64,000 nt of DNA, from the NCBI GenBank assembly GCA_024663395.1, contig JANFAH010000117.1:1-64000 (forward strand), given 5' to 3'. Positions 11,763-23,620 of this stretch are shown piece after piece. The number at the start of each line of letters is the position of its first letter. Position 1 is the stretch's first letter. The stretch comes from Pisolithus tinctorius. Its lineage: Eukaryota; Basidiomycota; Agaricomycetes; Boletales; Pisolithaceae. Both the position numbers and the translations under genes were made by a program. The notes under the pieces are model-generated. The model was not told the DNA's origin, did not search any database, and worked only from the letters and a program-made list of their open reading frames with translations.

Positions 11763-13835
11763 ATGACAGTTCCAGGCGACGTCACCACCGTCGCAACAAC
11801 GTACGGTGCAATCCTGTTGGGTACTTGCTTCGGATGCGCGTATGTTGCCATTTGGTCTCATCGAATGACTTGTCCTCACCTCTCAAAGCCTCACCGGGCT
11901 GGTGTTCGTGCAATGCGTTTTGTATTACAAGCTCTACCCCGGTGATTATGCATGGACAAAATTCCTGGTGCGTCATTTCTAGCACCATGACCAAGGAGGT
12001 CTGACTGACGTGTGCTGCGACCTAGGTCTTCCTTGTCTGGTATGCAGCGACATGAGGGTCGTGCTTTGAAGCTGATACACCGCAGGGCGCTCGACTTGAC
12101 GCACACGATACTAATTGTTGTTACGGCCTGGCAATCGGTCATTACAGGCTTCGATAAACCCGAGGACATGGATCTTATACCTCCGTAAGTGAAGAATCTA
12201 TACGTGCCAGACGATTGTTTAAACGACCAACATCACATGAAGCGCGCTAGGGGTAGGCACATTATTAGGAACAGACTACGAACTTTCTGATGAACATCTC
12301 TTCTAGCTCTCCGTGGCTGTCACTGCTGCCGTCACGTTCCTTGTTCATTGGTTAGTTGCTCCCTGTATCTCTGGTGACGGTGCTCACGGGATACCGCCAG
12401 CTTCTTCGCTAACAGAATTCGGAAACGTATGTCCCTTTTCAGTCGGAACTTCATTTGCTTATTGGCCTGCAGTGATGAAGAAGTGGTACATTGCTGTTCC
12501 AGTTGTTCGTGTTTAACAATTTCTGGCTAGTACACTGCTTGATTACGATCTCATAGGTTATCCTTGCTTTCTGTCGACTGCGTAAGTTCTCAAATTCGGG
12601 ATTGTACCAGTCACTAAACGACGCTTTACAGTTGCCGCCTGCTGTAAGTAGTCCACTTATGAACCGACGTACAAACCTGACTCTGTAAACCAAGGCTCAA
12701 CCTCTGAGATGTGAGTCTGTACCCTCCTACTTGCCCCCATTGCATCATTGACAATATGTAGCATCCGTCTCAAACATTACTCCTTATTCATCCGCCCGTA
12801 TCCAGCTGTACGCCGTCGCCCCTTTCCATTCTACCACAGGTGTGCTGAGTTGTTATCCAGTGGATTTTCACCGTTGGTGTCACCTTGTCTGCGTCTGTCG
12901 AAATCATCATTACCACAACCATGATCATCTTCCTTGGAAGCAGGAAGACTGGATTCGCGAAGTAGGTCGACAATCGTTTCTGTATAATGAAATTGACGTA
13001 TTCCATGCAGCATGAACCATATCATCAATTCCTTGATTTTGTATACCCTGGAAACCGGTTCAGTTACATCGTAAGATTATTTCCAATCTTGTAGCAAACC
13101 CAGTTTGGTTCACCGATGGCATAGTATTATAACCGTTGCTTCTTTGATTTGTGTAAGCCCTTCAGTAGCTTATACTGGTTACGCACTGACATGGCTACAG
13201 TGGCTCATCATGCGACACAATTTGATTTTCCTCGGCATGCATTTTGCAATTGCTAAACGTGTGTTCTCTGTATTTTCTCTCGTCGGAAACTTACTCCTAC
13301 CGATTACAGTATACGCAAACTCCCTTCTCGCCACGTCTGTTGATATTTTCCTTTGACAGATTAGAATGTCTGATAGCCTATTTTACAGGTTAAACACTCG
13401 CAAGCGTCTGCGTGTAGATCGTATGTATTCGAGTGAGCGTGATCAGACTGGCGGCCTCGCTGCTGGTCTACCCTACAGTGGTGTCAACAAGAGCCACGTT
13501 TCGGTGCGTGTCCTCGTCAACTGTTTCGACTTCTTTGTGGAAATGTTGACTTGTTCCGTAGCAACGTATACTTGGACCCACCACTACCCAGAAGAGTGTA
13601 AGTACCAAACAGGAGTTTCTGCCCTCATGTTGATGAAGAGTTGCCTCACGACTAGATGCAGCTTAATGTGAACGTTGAAACAACGGTCGTGTCCAAGATC
13701 GACGAAGGCTTCAATGACTTCGATCACGATATCGAAGACCAACGTGATAGCCTGACCGAGTTTGAGAAAGACGAGCACAAATTAGGGGAACTCCGAGGCA
13801 GTTCTGAGAAAGAACCGAATATCCATTTTCCTTGA
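11763..13835 (+). CDS. DUF6534-family multi-pass membrane protein
   Basis: Exons spell the usual order of this basidiomycete family of about 300-350 residues: MTVPGDVTTVATTYGAILLG, then LTGLVFVQCVLYYKLYPGDY, LDLTHTILIVVTAW, VAVTAAVTFLVH/CFFANRIRK, ILAFCRLLAAC, a segment with WIFTVGVTLSASVEIIITTT, MNHIINSLILYTLETGS and YANSLLATLNTRKRL, and a charged cytosolic tail (VSKIDEGFNDFDHDIEDQ) to a stop at 13833. Several hydrophobic helices alternate with short loops. Function is unknown; it is presumably in the plasma or internal membrane. About ten introns are required. One junction (exon ending DMDLIPP at 12184, next exon at 12307) gives the wrong frame with the only good splice sites, so a 1-nt indel or unrecognised splicing is possible. 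The exon around 12430-12560 is also unclear. Confidence 0.7.
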
Positions 13836-15016
13836 TCATTGAGCATGGCCTTTGCTCGTCACGCTCAGCAAGGATACAACATCATGTCTCCTATGCATGT
13901 CTCCGGCTGCTGTCGTTATAGTTGCCTATTCTCAGGCAACTACCATTCGGCTTCGGGGATTTGACTTGGTGACAATTACCTACATTGTACAATACCGGTA
14001 CCTTCATCTTCACAGTCACGCCATTTATCTTACGTTCGCAGTTTCTGCCTTTACACCCACACTCCTTAGCGCTCTTGTCTCGCTCACCATTCTTGTTATC
14101 TACCTCCCTTCGAATTTATCACGTAGCATCTTGCATCTCTTATGCGAAGGAGTTTACTTCGAGTTTCATTTTCCTCCTGGGAGCACATATGTACCGTTTG
14201 GTCGATGGGTAGCAACAGTCACCGTTGTTTGATGAATCACTAAGGTGTGGACGCCGAAATGGCATGAGTACCCAAAAAGATGGACTCCTCGTTGCTTGGC
14301 GATATTGCACCATTGTTCCCACCGTTATCTTGGAGGAGCCATTGGCTAGCCAGTCTGCGTGCACTGCCTACCAAAGGCACTAAGTAAAGATAAGACCCCA
14401 AGCAGTGCAGCTGGTGCCTATATTAGAACTGGAAGCTAGCGTGTAAGGTGATTGGGCTCTCAATCTTCGTGGTACCAAATAGAAGTGCCAGCAGTAGATG
14501 GGCCTTGGTTAGGCCATTCTGACTGCGATTCGTAATTCCCCTCCTCCGGTGACAAGTCGGCGTTGGGGCTTGACGAGTGCCACCCAAGTAATAGCTTACA
14601 TCAGTAAGCGAATATATGGTTTAAACCTGTTACTGACTGGTCGTGACCGTGATTCCACCATTCCCTGTCTCCCTGATTAGTAGAGTGAAGGTTTTGTAAG
14701 TCGGATGGCCAGCGAGGACATTCTTATCGCATGGCGACGGGGTCATGACCCTGGATCGTGGTACACGTATGTCATAATGTCATCGAAACTACAAATCGTC
14801 GATAAATATCGCCCTATAATTGGGGGTAGCCATGATCGGTCGAGGACGCCGCATTTGCTTAGCAAGTGTCAAATTACGTATAATACACGTAACCTCCACC
14901 GACAATGGTGAGATATAAGCGGCCGAACCCAAGCAGGTATCGGGCTGATAATATCAAGCACTCGTCACCATCACACACAACTGATCTTCAAGTTCCCTCG
15001 CGCTGAGTCCTGTGCT
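13836..15016. other. Intergenic, no gene seen
   Basis: A hydrophobic open frame at 13852-14232 (126 codons) starts 17 bp after the DUF6534 stop and has no recognisable relatives; it is probably chance translation of 3' sequence. Nothing else is supportable before the aldo-keto reductase ATG. Confidence 0.5.
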
Positions 15017-16684
15017 ATGTCCAACGCGCAGGTTACTTTTGATCCCAAGAATATGCCTTTCCGCCGTTTGGGTCCCAGTGGTTTACGGGTACCGCTGTTC
15101 TCCCTTGGTAGCTGTGAGTCAGCCGCGCTAAAAACCAATTCAACCGGGCACCCATCAAACGTTCCTCACCACAGGGTTAACTCTTGGAGGGACGGTCGTC
15201 GGTGACCCCGTTAAAGTAGGCAGCCCTAGAGTCTGGAGCATGTTGATGTGATGCTAACAAATTTGATGTCTATAGGAAATTATTAAAGTTGCTTTCGAGA
15301 ACGGCATCAATATGTTTGATACCGCGGAGGGCTATGCCAAAGGTCGCTCGGAGATAGAAATGTCCGTCCGAGTCTCTTCTCGCCAAGAGAAACACACTAA
15401 CTTCTTCCCAGGGGACGCGTGATCAGGGAACTTGGATATCGCCGGAGTGACCTAGTTATTACCACCAAGTTGTTCTTTGGTACTCGGCCAGGTCCTAACG
15501 ACACTGGTTTATCAAGAAAGCAGTCAGTGGTGGTTCATTACGTTTGATGATTATATGGCGTTCACGGTTTTGTAGTATCATCGAGGGTACACAAGAGTCC
15601 CTTGCGCGCCTAGGACTTGATTATGTCGACGTTATATTTGCGCACAGACCAGATTATTCCAGTCCGTGTCAGTATTGGGCTGTTAGAAAAGTCGCTAACG
15701 TGATTCGGCAGCACCCATGGAAGAGATTGTTCGTGCATTCAACTATGTAATTGAAAAGGGCTGGGTGCGCAGTTCTGCCATCTACAGTTGAGGATGTCTC
15801 ATCCTATCCGGTAGGCTTTCTACTGGGCAACATCAGAGTGGTCTGCTCGGGACATAGAGGAAGCTTACCGTCAGCCTTGTTTGGTATGCAGTGGAACAGT
15901 ATTGATGGTGCTTTTGTAGACGTCGCAGACAAGCTCAACCTCATCGGGCCAATTGCTGAACAATGCCAGCACCAGTACGTTCACAACTTTGCTTCGTGGT
16001 TGTGATGTCATCCTTTGAGCCCACTATTAGTATGCTGCACCGTGAGCGTCCAGAAAAAGAATACGCCCCACTGTATAAAAAGTATGCCATCGGTACCACT
16101 GTTTGGTCAGCGCTGGCCAGTGGCTTGCTCACCGGGAAGGTACCCTATACTCCATTGCACTATGTTCTCAAACCAACCTGCAGGCTTTCAGTACAACAAT
16201 GGCGTCCCAGAGAAATCTCGTCTTGCTGCCCACCCCGATTTCTTCAAGGAAACCATCAAGAATCTGGATGGAGAGGAAGGTCGGGAGAAGATCCGGAAGA
16301 TTCAGGAACTCACCAAGCTCGCCGAGACAGGTGCGTGTTGAATGAAGGAAAGGTACTTGGAGAACCTGATATTTTTGAACTCCCAGATCTTGGATGCAGT
16401 ATGACTCAGCTGGCGCTAGCTTGGGTGGCTAGAAACCCCAACACTAGCACTGTTATTCTTGGCGCTTCCAAACCAGAGCAGGTCGTCGAAAACTTGAAGG
16501 CGTTGGAGGTAATTCCTAAGCTTACGCCTGAAATTTTGGATAAAATCGACGACATTTTGAAGAATAAGCCGGCTCCGATTGTACGTTTTTTTCCGTGAAG
16601 ACAGACTAGTGAGGGCAGCTGACCATGTCCTGTTACTAGCCCTCGTTCGGTCGCCCACCGCTTGATAGATTTGGTCGCACTTAA
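15017..16684 (+). CDS. Aldo-keto reductase (Kv-beta-like NADPH-dependent oxidoreductase)
   Basis: A TIM-barrel AKR of about 345 residues that reduces aldehydes or ketones with NADPH. After MSNAQVTFDPKNMPFRRLG the exons give GTVVGDPVK, NGINMFDTAEGYAKGRSE (catalytic Asp and Tyr), SDLVITTKLFFG (catalytic Lys), LGLDYVDVIFAHRPD (catalytic His), AFYWATSEWSARDIEEAY, MLHRERPEKEYAPLYKKY, TTVWSALASGLLTGK and the cofactor-binding end TSTVILGASKPEQVVENLKA. The YNMLHRE-like motif and the ending place it with the Kv-beta/Yajo-type branch. Splice sites are regular, all four tetrad residues are present, and the last exon (SFGRPPLDRFGRT) ends at the TAA at 16682. I see no damage. The substrate is unknown. Confidence 0.88.
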
Positions 16685-17278
16685 ACCAGTGGGAGTCCTT
16701 CCAGGGTGTGAAGGGATTAGCTGTCCTTGTCAAGTCATCATTGCAGCGTAGTACTGCATGTTTAATACTTCTACTTATGTTAGGCTGTGATTCGCATGTG
16801 GTACCACGCTGGTTGCGAGAACGCTCACTCGCCGCAGAGATTGTGGCAGCGAGGATAGGGTACCGGTACTTACCTGGGAAAAGGGGCACAAAAGCACGTC
16901 ACAAAATCTCAGCCGAAGGACGATACGCCGGAGGACTCTGACCTGAGTTTGCGGAAGTGAGTACCCGCTCCCTACTTACGGGAGGTGGTACCGGACATGC
17001 CAATTGATCGTTGATGAGACGATTCGAGTAGGTTTGAGTACATGCTTGTAGTAGCAAGTAAGTGGCGCTGGCAACGGCAGTAACTTACGTATTTGGCTGT
17101 GGGAGAACAAGGACCATGACGACCTCGCGGCGGAGGCGGTGGCGACAGCATCCTCTTGTTCTGTCCAAAGTTCTGGCTCTTGTTATTATTTAACCACTGC
17201 GCGGAGTGTCGCGGATTTCCCCAAACCAGCTGCGCTGAGTGTGAGCGCTGCAAAGTTTACCACCATACACGGGGACAT
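16685..17278. other. Intergenic, no gene seen
   Basis: Contains an unremarkable 77-codon open frame (16708-16941) with no family resemblance. The remainder is presumably the reductase 3' UTR and the promoter of the large ATPase gene. Confidence 0.5.
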
Positions 17279-20200
17279 ATGGCTCCCGCCGTAAACGGAG
17301 ATACATCCGGAGGTCAAACGCTCGGAAAAGTCAACGTGAACGATCGGGCTTTAGTGGATAAGGTACTCGCAAGATACCCAAGAGAGTTTACAGGCAAGTT
17401 GCGGAACCCCCTCACCCGAGTTCGACAGTAACCTCAGGTTGGCTTACACGAACCTCGCTCAGTATTTCGAGAACTGATACAGAACGCCGACGATGCTCAA
17501 GCTGAAGAAGTGCAGATCGAGTTTCAAACTGAGCAGTACATCACGGCTGTTGGGGGAACGGGTCATGTCGATGACTTGAATACGATCCAGGTGGGGTCCC
17601 AGATACAGGAGAGTAGTCTAAGCGGTGTCAAGTTGGCCAGGTGGGTGCTGAGAAATGACGGAGATCCTTTTACCGTCAAAGACTGGGAGCGCATTACAAA
17701 TATCGGTGCGCCCCGTCCTCGCTATGTCATCAGCAAAACTCTGGTGCTCATGTCTCTCAGCGGATGGTAACCCCGATGAGCGCAAGATTGGCGCCTTCGG
17801 TGTGGGTACGTGACCAATTTTGTTCCATTTGAGTTGCGAGAAGGACGTGATGCTTGTCAGGATTCTTCAGTGTTTTTAGCGTCACCGACAGTCCTGTCAT
17901 AATCTCAGGTGGTGAGTTAAACTATTTATTACCAGTGAGGGCGTGGCTGATAAAATATTTGTTTAGGCATTCGAAAGAGAATGTTCTATGAGAACAACGA
18001 GGTAATACCGTTAATCAGCTGGGGTGCAGGTGTCCTAATGACAATAACCAGCTTCTCGTGGAGTCCAGATCATATGTTAACAGGGACTCTAAGGACTGGA
18101 CCACTTTCGAGATGGATCTTAAACCAGAGGCAGACTTAACCATGCCAAAGCCATTTGACTTATCGCGCTTTATCAGCACAGCAGTGACGTTTCTGGTGAA
18201 AGTGAAGAATGTCACCGTGTCGTTTAATGGTTCTGTCCTGTCAAGAATCACCAAGTCTCGAACAGAACCCACGAAAATAGAAATACCACAAGGTTTGAAG
18301 ACCACGAGCCCCTCCAATGTGTTCGAGGTCACGTCCGTAAAGGCTTTTGGTGTGTTGACATTCGGCTAACTGTAACCCACTGACACCTTTCTTCAGATCA
18401 ACAGGTGACGGTAAACATTAGCGGCCAGGCTTACGGCGCGGGATCAAACATCCGTTCTTCTCGCAAGAAAGGCAAACCACATGTCGATCCAGTGTCAAAG
18501 TCAGGTTTTTTCTTTGGGAAGAAGAGTTCAGAATCGAACGGCAACCACCTTCTCCAAGAGACTTCTGCAAAGGATTTCTCCCTTGGCTATAAGGTGTATT
18601 CCGCAGAAGTCTGCACTAGGCCCTCTCATAGAATGGCAAGAGGAATTGAAGAGGCAACAAAGAAGAAACCTCCCAAGACCTTCTTGTTTGAAGCTGTGCA
18701 CGTACGTTGTCTCTGCTTGTCTGCTTGCATCCCTCAGAGAGGCATTTCAGTTCACATTGAGTGAATACGAGAGCGTGCAGCGTGAGCATGATCACATGCG
18801 TGGTCTTAACAGTGTTTTCATGGGGCCACAGGGACTTCTCAGCGAACGCGATGGGTGAGTGGCGCCGAGCTTCTTTAGTGTCAATGAGTGATGTGATGTA
18901 AAACTACTTTTTCTCAGTGAGCCCGACGCAAAATTATTCATCGTAAGTGCTTCGTGTGCACTCAGGTCCAGAGTCTGATGGCCTGTAAGGGTCAAACTAC
19001 GACCGAAACTACCGGAATCGCAGTACATCTCTCCAGTCGGTTTATCCCCACTGTAGAGCGAGGGTCGATTGATTTAGCGTGCGTCCGTATCTAGGGTCAT
19101 GATATGCAGTCTCACCTGTTTGCAAATAGGAATGGCCAAGTACGAGGTACATTGTCTCTTCCCCTTCGTCTCTTCCTTTGATTTTTAATGGGGCCTGCAG
19201 AATGGAATGAAGAATTGTTGTACATTGGCGGCTTCATGGCTCGCCTGATCTATGAGCGAGGCATGAGTGTTATCCGACACGAATGGTCGTCCCGACCCGA
19301 TCAAGCACGAAAGGAGGGACTATTTCTCATGAAATCATTCGCGTTCCGGTCATCTTCGGATTCCAATGTGGCAGGCCTTCTTCAGAAGGCTTTTTTTGAC
19401 TGCACGCCGGACTTGCCGTTCCCTATCGTCTCCAATCTTGGTATCCGAGACTCAAAAGACGTCCGAAAACCAGATGAAACGTTCGCTACGTTCATGAGGC
19501 AACGGCCCGTCCTTGACCTGGTTCCAGAAACCGAAAGTATGATTGCAACGCTTCCTAAGTGGTACAAAGTTAACGACTACACGTTCCGTGACATCGTGGA
19601 TGAGCTAAACCAGCGGGTATTCATGGAGGAAGACATGGTTGCCTTCATCACGTGGTGGGTTAAAACTTGCATTGCTAGGTGGGGAGATGATATCGCGGAC
19701 GGCGGGGAGGAGGTCAAAAAGCAATTTAACCAGGCCTCTAAGAGGTTCCGGCCTGCTCAGCGGAAATCCGAGCACGATGTCACTCTGCTAAATGATATCC
19801 GGAAATTCGTGGACGGTAAAGGATGGGGTTCATATATACGTGTTGAGGACCCTCTCCCTCCTGACACCATACCCATCTCCTTTACTAGCCGACTGAACGC
19901 CCTGGCAGTACGAACTGTCCTTGGATGGGAAGAGCTGACCATTGTCGATTGGATTCAGCACGTTGTTGGCCCCAGGCTGAATCCTGATTATAAACGGGCG
20001 CTAGAAATATTGCAGTCACTGTGGCCATCCTTGAAACTTCCTGAAAAAGAGCAAATTATCTCCCTATTGCAGAACGTGGATTGTATTCTTACCTCAGATG
20101 GTTTGAAAAAGCCCAGCGAAGCTTACTTTCCGGAGGCAGACCTGTTTGGTGACCTTCCTGTCATTCGCCCCTCAGACTTCAACGAACAAATGCTGCAAGA

Positions 20201-23200
20201 GTTTGGTGTTAAAAGGTTCATTCCTTGGAGCGGTATCAAGGGGCGGTGAGTTCATTTCGTGAGTCTTTTCTTGTTCGAGACTAAATAGTGCGTAGCTTGC
20301 CGCACCCGCGGTGTACTCCATATCAACTCGCTGTATATCTTGACAGAGTTCATGATGTCATGACGACCGAGGATCGCATGGAGCTACAGCAGATGGCCAT
20401 CTTCACTGGTGCAGATGGTGGATTCCGCTGTATTGCTGACCTTTATACCCCAGCGCCTTGGAATGCCGACCTTAAGCTTCCAACCATTGAATGGCCAAAT
20501 GCTTATGTGCCAACTGGGCCACTAGGCTGTCAGTTAGCGCTTATTCACTCCTGCGTTGATACACTATTGATGTTTCTCCAGACCTCGAGCGTCTCATTTT
20601 TTTGGGACTCAAAGACTACCCCCCTTTGGATGTGATAATTAGAAAGGCGTCAAGCGAGGAGAATACCATGAGGAAATATGCGCTCACCTTCCTTCTTGAC
20701 AACATGAATTCGGTATATTCCAACTACGACCCAGCGGACTTCCAAGGCATAGCTTTCATTCCCTGCGGAAAATGGAACCATTTACAGCTCGGTACGCCGG
20801 AGCAGGTCTGTTTTTAGTTTCAGTCTAACCAGTTATGTGCTAAAAATGATGCAAGGTGTTCATATCTTCGGAATGGGAACTACTTGGATTCAAAAGGCTG
20901 CATCCAAGCGTTAACAAAGACCAAACCGCGTGCTTGAAGATTAAAGATCGACCACCGGCTTCTGCCATCGTTAAGGTCCTGCGAGAAAAACCACCGAAGG
21001 ATAACAAGGAAGCCCAGAGTTGGTTTGATTTGCTTGCTCGCAAAGGCGGTGAATCATCGAGTCCCGTTCGACTTGTCGATATTTGTGCTAATAGTTCCCC
21101 CAGGTTTCACAGCTGATGAATTGAAAGATATAGCGGAATTGAGCATCGTACCCAGCCACGCTGGAAGTGATGCTGGTTCACTTAAATGGGTCCAACCACG
21201 AAAATGCTTTTTAGAAAAGCCGGACGACTCGAATGAGCATTATCGTCAACTGTTCAACTTCGTCATGTTCAACCCCACAGCAAGCTCTTTCTTGAGGCTG
21301 TGTGGCGCGAAACCGAAGCCGGACTACATTGACATCTCGGAGGCACTTCTTCAGGACCCGCAGGGATATCTTGCAAAAGCCAAGCCTCAAAAGTAAGTCG
21401 CGCTTATCTTCGCTAGAATGCAATCTTTAGTATTTGTCAGGTATCTCGACGATCTCCGTCAGGTTGCGGTCGGATACCACAATTTACCTACAGAGACCAG
21501 AACGAAGATGAGGAACGCGGAAATATTCCTTGGGTATCGAAGGAAGCGTGGCCCGGATACCTCTCGGTCTGCCGAATCAATACAATATGCCCTCAGACGA
21601 GCACGCGAAATACTTATCGCCGATGACATGGAGAGTTACAGATTGTTCGGAGAATATGTATTGGTTGCACCAAAGGAGGAAGTGTTTGACAGTAAGTTAC
21701 TTTATCCTCCCTGTTTCTCCCCTAAGCCTATCGCTCTCGAGATTTCTACAGGGCTATGGGTTCCGCGAACTTGAGTGTCCACGTATCTCACACCATTGAG
21801 ACAGAGGGCAAAGGCGGGGAGGACAAGGATCTCCGAAGTCACGTCCTATGTAGAGTGAAGATCTTCCTGTACGATCAAGAGAACACCCGCCGATCAGATG
21901 TCCGGACTGACAGGTGGCAAAATCCCGAACATTTCAGTGTGAAACACTGCGAGCGCTTGCGAATTACGAAACGCCTCGACTTTGAAAACGCGTTGGAGGG
22001 AGCTTGTAGTAAACTGACCACGGTGTGTGATGATGCACTTGCCGGAATCGAGACGACTAGGGGGGGAAACCACATACTCTGGGTGGCAAATAATAGATCA
22101 GGATCTAGGCGAGCGTGGTACGAGTGAGTGACGAGATCTTGACTACACATGGATCAACGATTCATACTTCGTCGTAGCATGTCAGTTGCCCTTTGTCGCC
22201 TCCTTTTCAGGACGCGCAAAGCACACGATACCTCCTCACTCATGACAATCCTTGACGCCAGTCTCGAAGACCTGCATCTTCGAGGTTATGATGGTAATTC
22301 GATTTCTTTTGTCATCCGTGTCAAGATCTTAACCGCCATACAGTAAGCTGGATCGAAGACAATCCAGTGCGGCCATCAGACAACCGTGGGTGCCTGTGCG
22401 ATCATTTCCATCGCCTACTTACGCGTAGTATTTTCTACATTTCAGCCCTGCCTCTGCTTCTGCCGGCCCCACCACCCTCGCCTGACCCACCTCAGCCACG
22501 ACCACCGTTGTGGATCAAGGACTTCAGGCACCTTATGGGGAGGCTGTTCACCCGTAGGAAGACGCCCAGAGGAAGATTCCTATCGGCCGAGATGGGTTAG
22601 TGTGAAAGTGAAACACCACCGGTCATTGCCTCACCCTCCCTGCAGAGCAATTAATGGATGAGGCGCTCAAGCTGTGCGAGCGCGACGACGGTAATCGGGA
22701 CAGAACGATCCATCAAAACGCTGAAGATCCGAAACGGGGAAAGAAGCAGCATGATGTGAAGTATTGCTCCGCCTCGCGTGTGATGGACCTCAAGTACTGC
22801 AGTGAGCTGTCCCATTGTGCACACACTCCTTCGAAATGCGCTTATCTTGTTTACAAGGGCGTACCCGGGATGGCATGGCGGTGTTTAAGACCTGTAGGTT
22901 TCCGATGTTCTATTCTGGACGACTGAAGTTGAGATTGGGGGTTGCAGCCAAGTCGAACGATCCGCCAGAAGAAGAACTAGAAGCGTTCTCCGGCGTTCTT
23001 CGGAACTTGGCGCAAATGTTTCATTTAGAACCCACACAGTTACACGTATTCTGGCAAAGTGATGATGCAGAACTGATGGGTTTCAACCGCAATCATGCTA
23101 TCTATCTCAATCTTGCACATTTTATGGTGAAGCGTAAGTTGCATCACTCCCGTCCTTGCCGGAGCGTTGGCTTATCTCTGTCCCACGCAGACCTCGGAAA

Positions 23201-23444
23201 ATATTCCAGCGACGACCACGGGAAAGCTGACGTGTATAGCGCTTGGTAGGAGCTTGTCCAGCGTCTTGCATCATACGTGCCATCTCTGACACACTCGAGT
23301 AGGTTTCTCATCATTGCGCATGAGATCGCGCATAACAAGGCCTTTTGGCACGACGAAGACCACGAACTATTATTTACCACCATTGTTCAGACTAAGTTGG
23401 CTCCTTTCAGGCAATTACTGGCTAGTGTAGCACCCAGGGGCTGA
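17279..23444 (+). CDS. Large HSP90-type ATPase (DUF3684/sacsin-like) with C-terminal HExxH domain
   Basis: A protein of about 1,600 residues. The N-terminal GHKL ATPase fold is clear: FRELIQNADDAQAEEVQIEF (Bergerat motif with Asn and Asp), VLRNDGDPF, and DERKIGAFGVGFFSVFSVTD (glycine box). Then follow family-typical stretches such as NVTVSFNGSVLSRI, the 353-codon exon at 19188-20249 with GVKRFIPWSGIKG, and RQLFNFVMFNPTASSFLRLC. The C-terminus has LNLAHFMVK and, at 23319, AHEIAHNKAFWHDEDHELLF, a zinc-protease-like HExxH with downstream His residues. By family knowledge, DUF3684 proteins are fungal; the biological role is unknown, and chaperone-like action is inferred from the ATPase. About 20 introns are needed. 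The junctions before VGLHEPRS (17439) and around 21770 and 22640 were not resolved, so some frame uncertainty remains. Start chosen at MAPAVNGDTSG. Confidence 0.8.
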
Positions 23445-23620
23445 TGTCGAACTTTGAATTATTCCTACTTGCTCAGTGTACGATTTAATTTGGAATGTGA
23501 TCACGTGATACCACCACCCAACACGTATGTAGTACTTCGTCGATAACCTAGTAGGAAAGTAAGAAGTTGTTGGAGTCCCTTTAACAAAGTCGACGGCTGT
23601 GAAGGACATAAGCTAACGGG

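Noticed and set aside
13852..14232. 126-codon hydrophobic frame after the DUF6534 gene
   Set aside because: Does not begin with a convincing ATG context, has no family match and lies in expected 3' UTR sequence.
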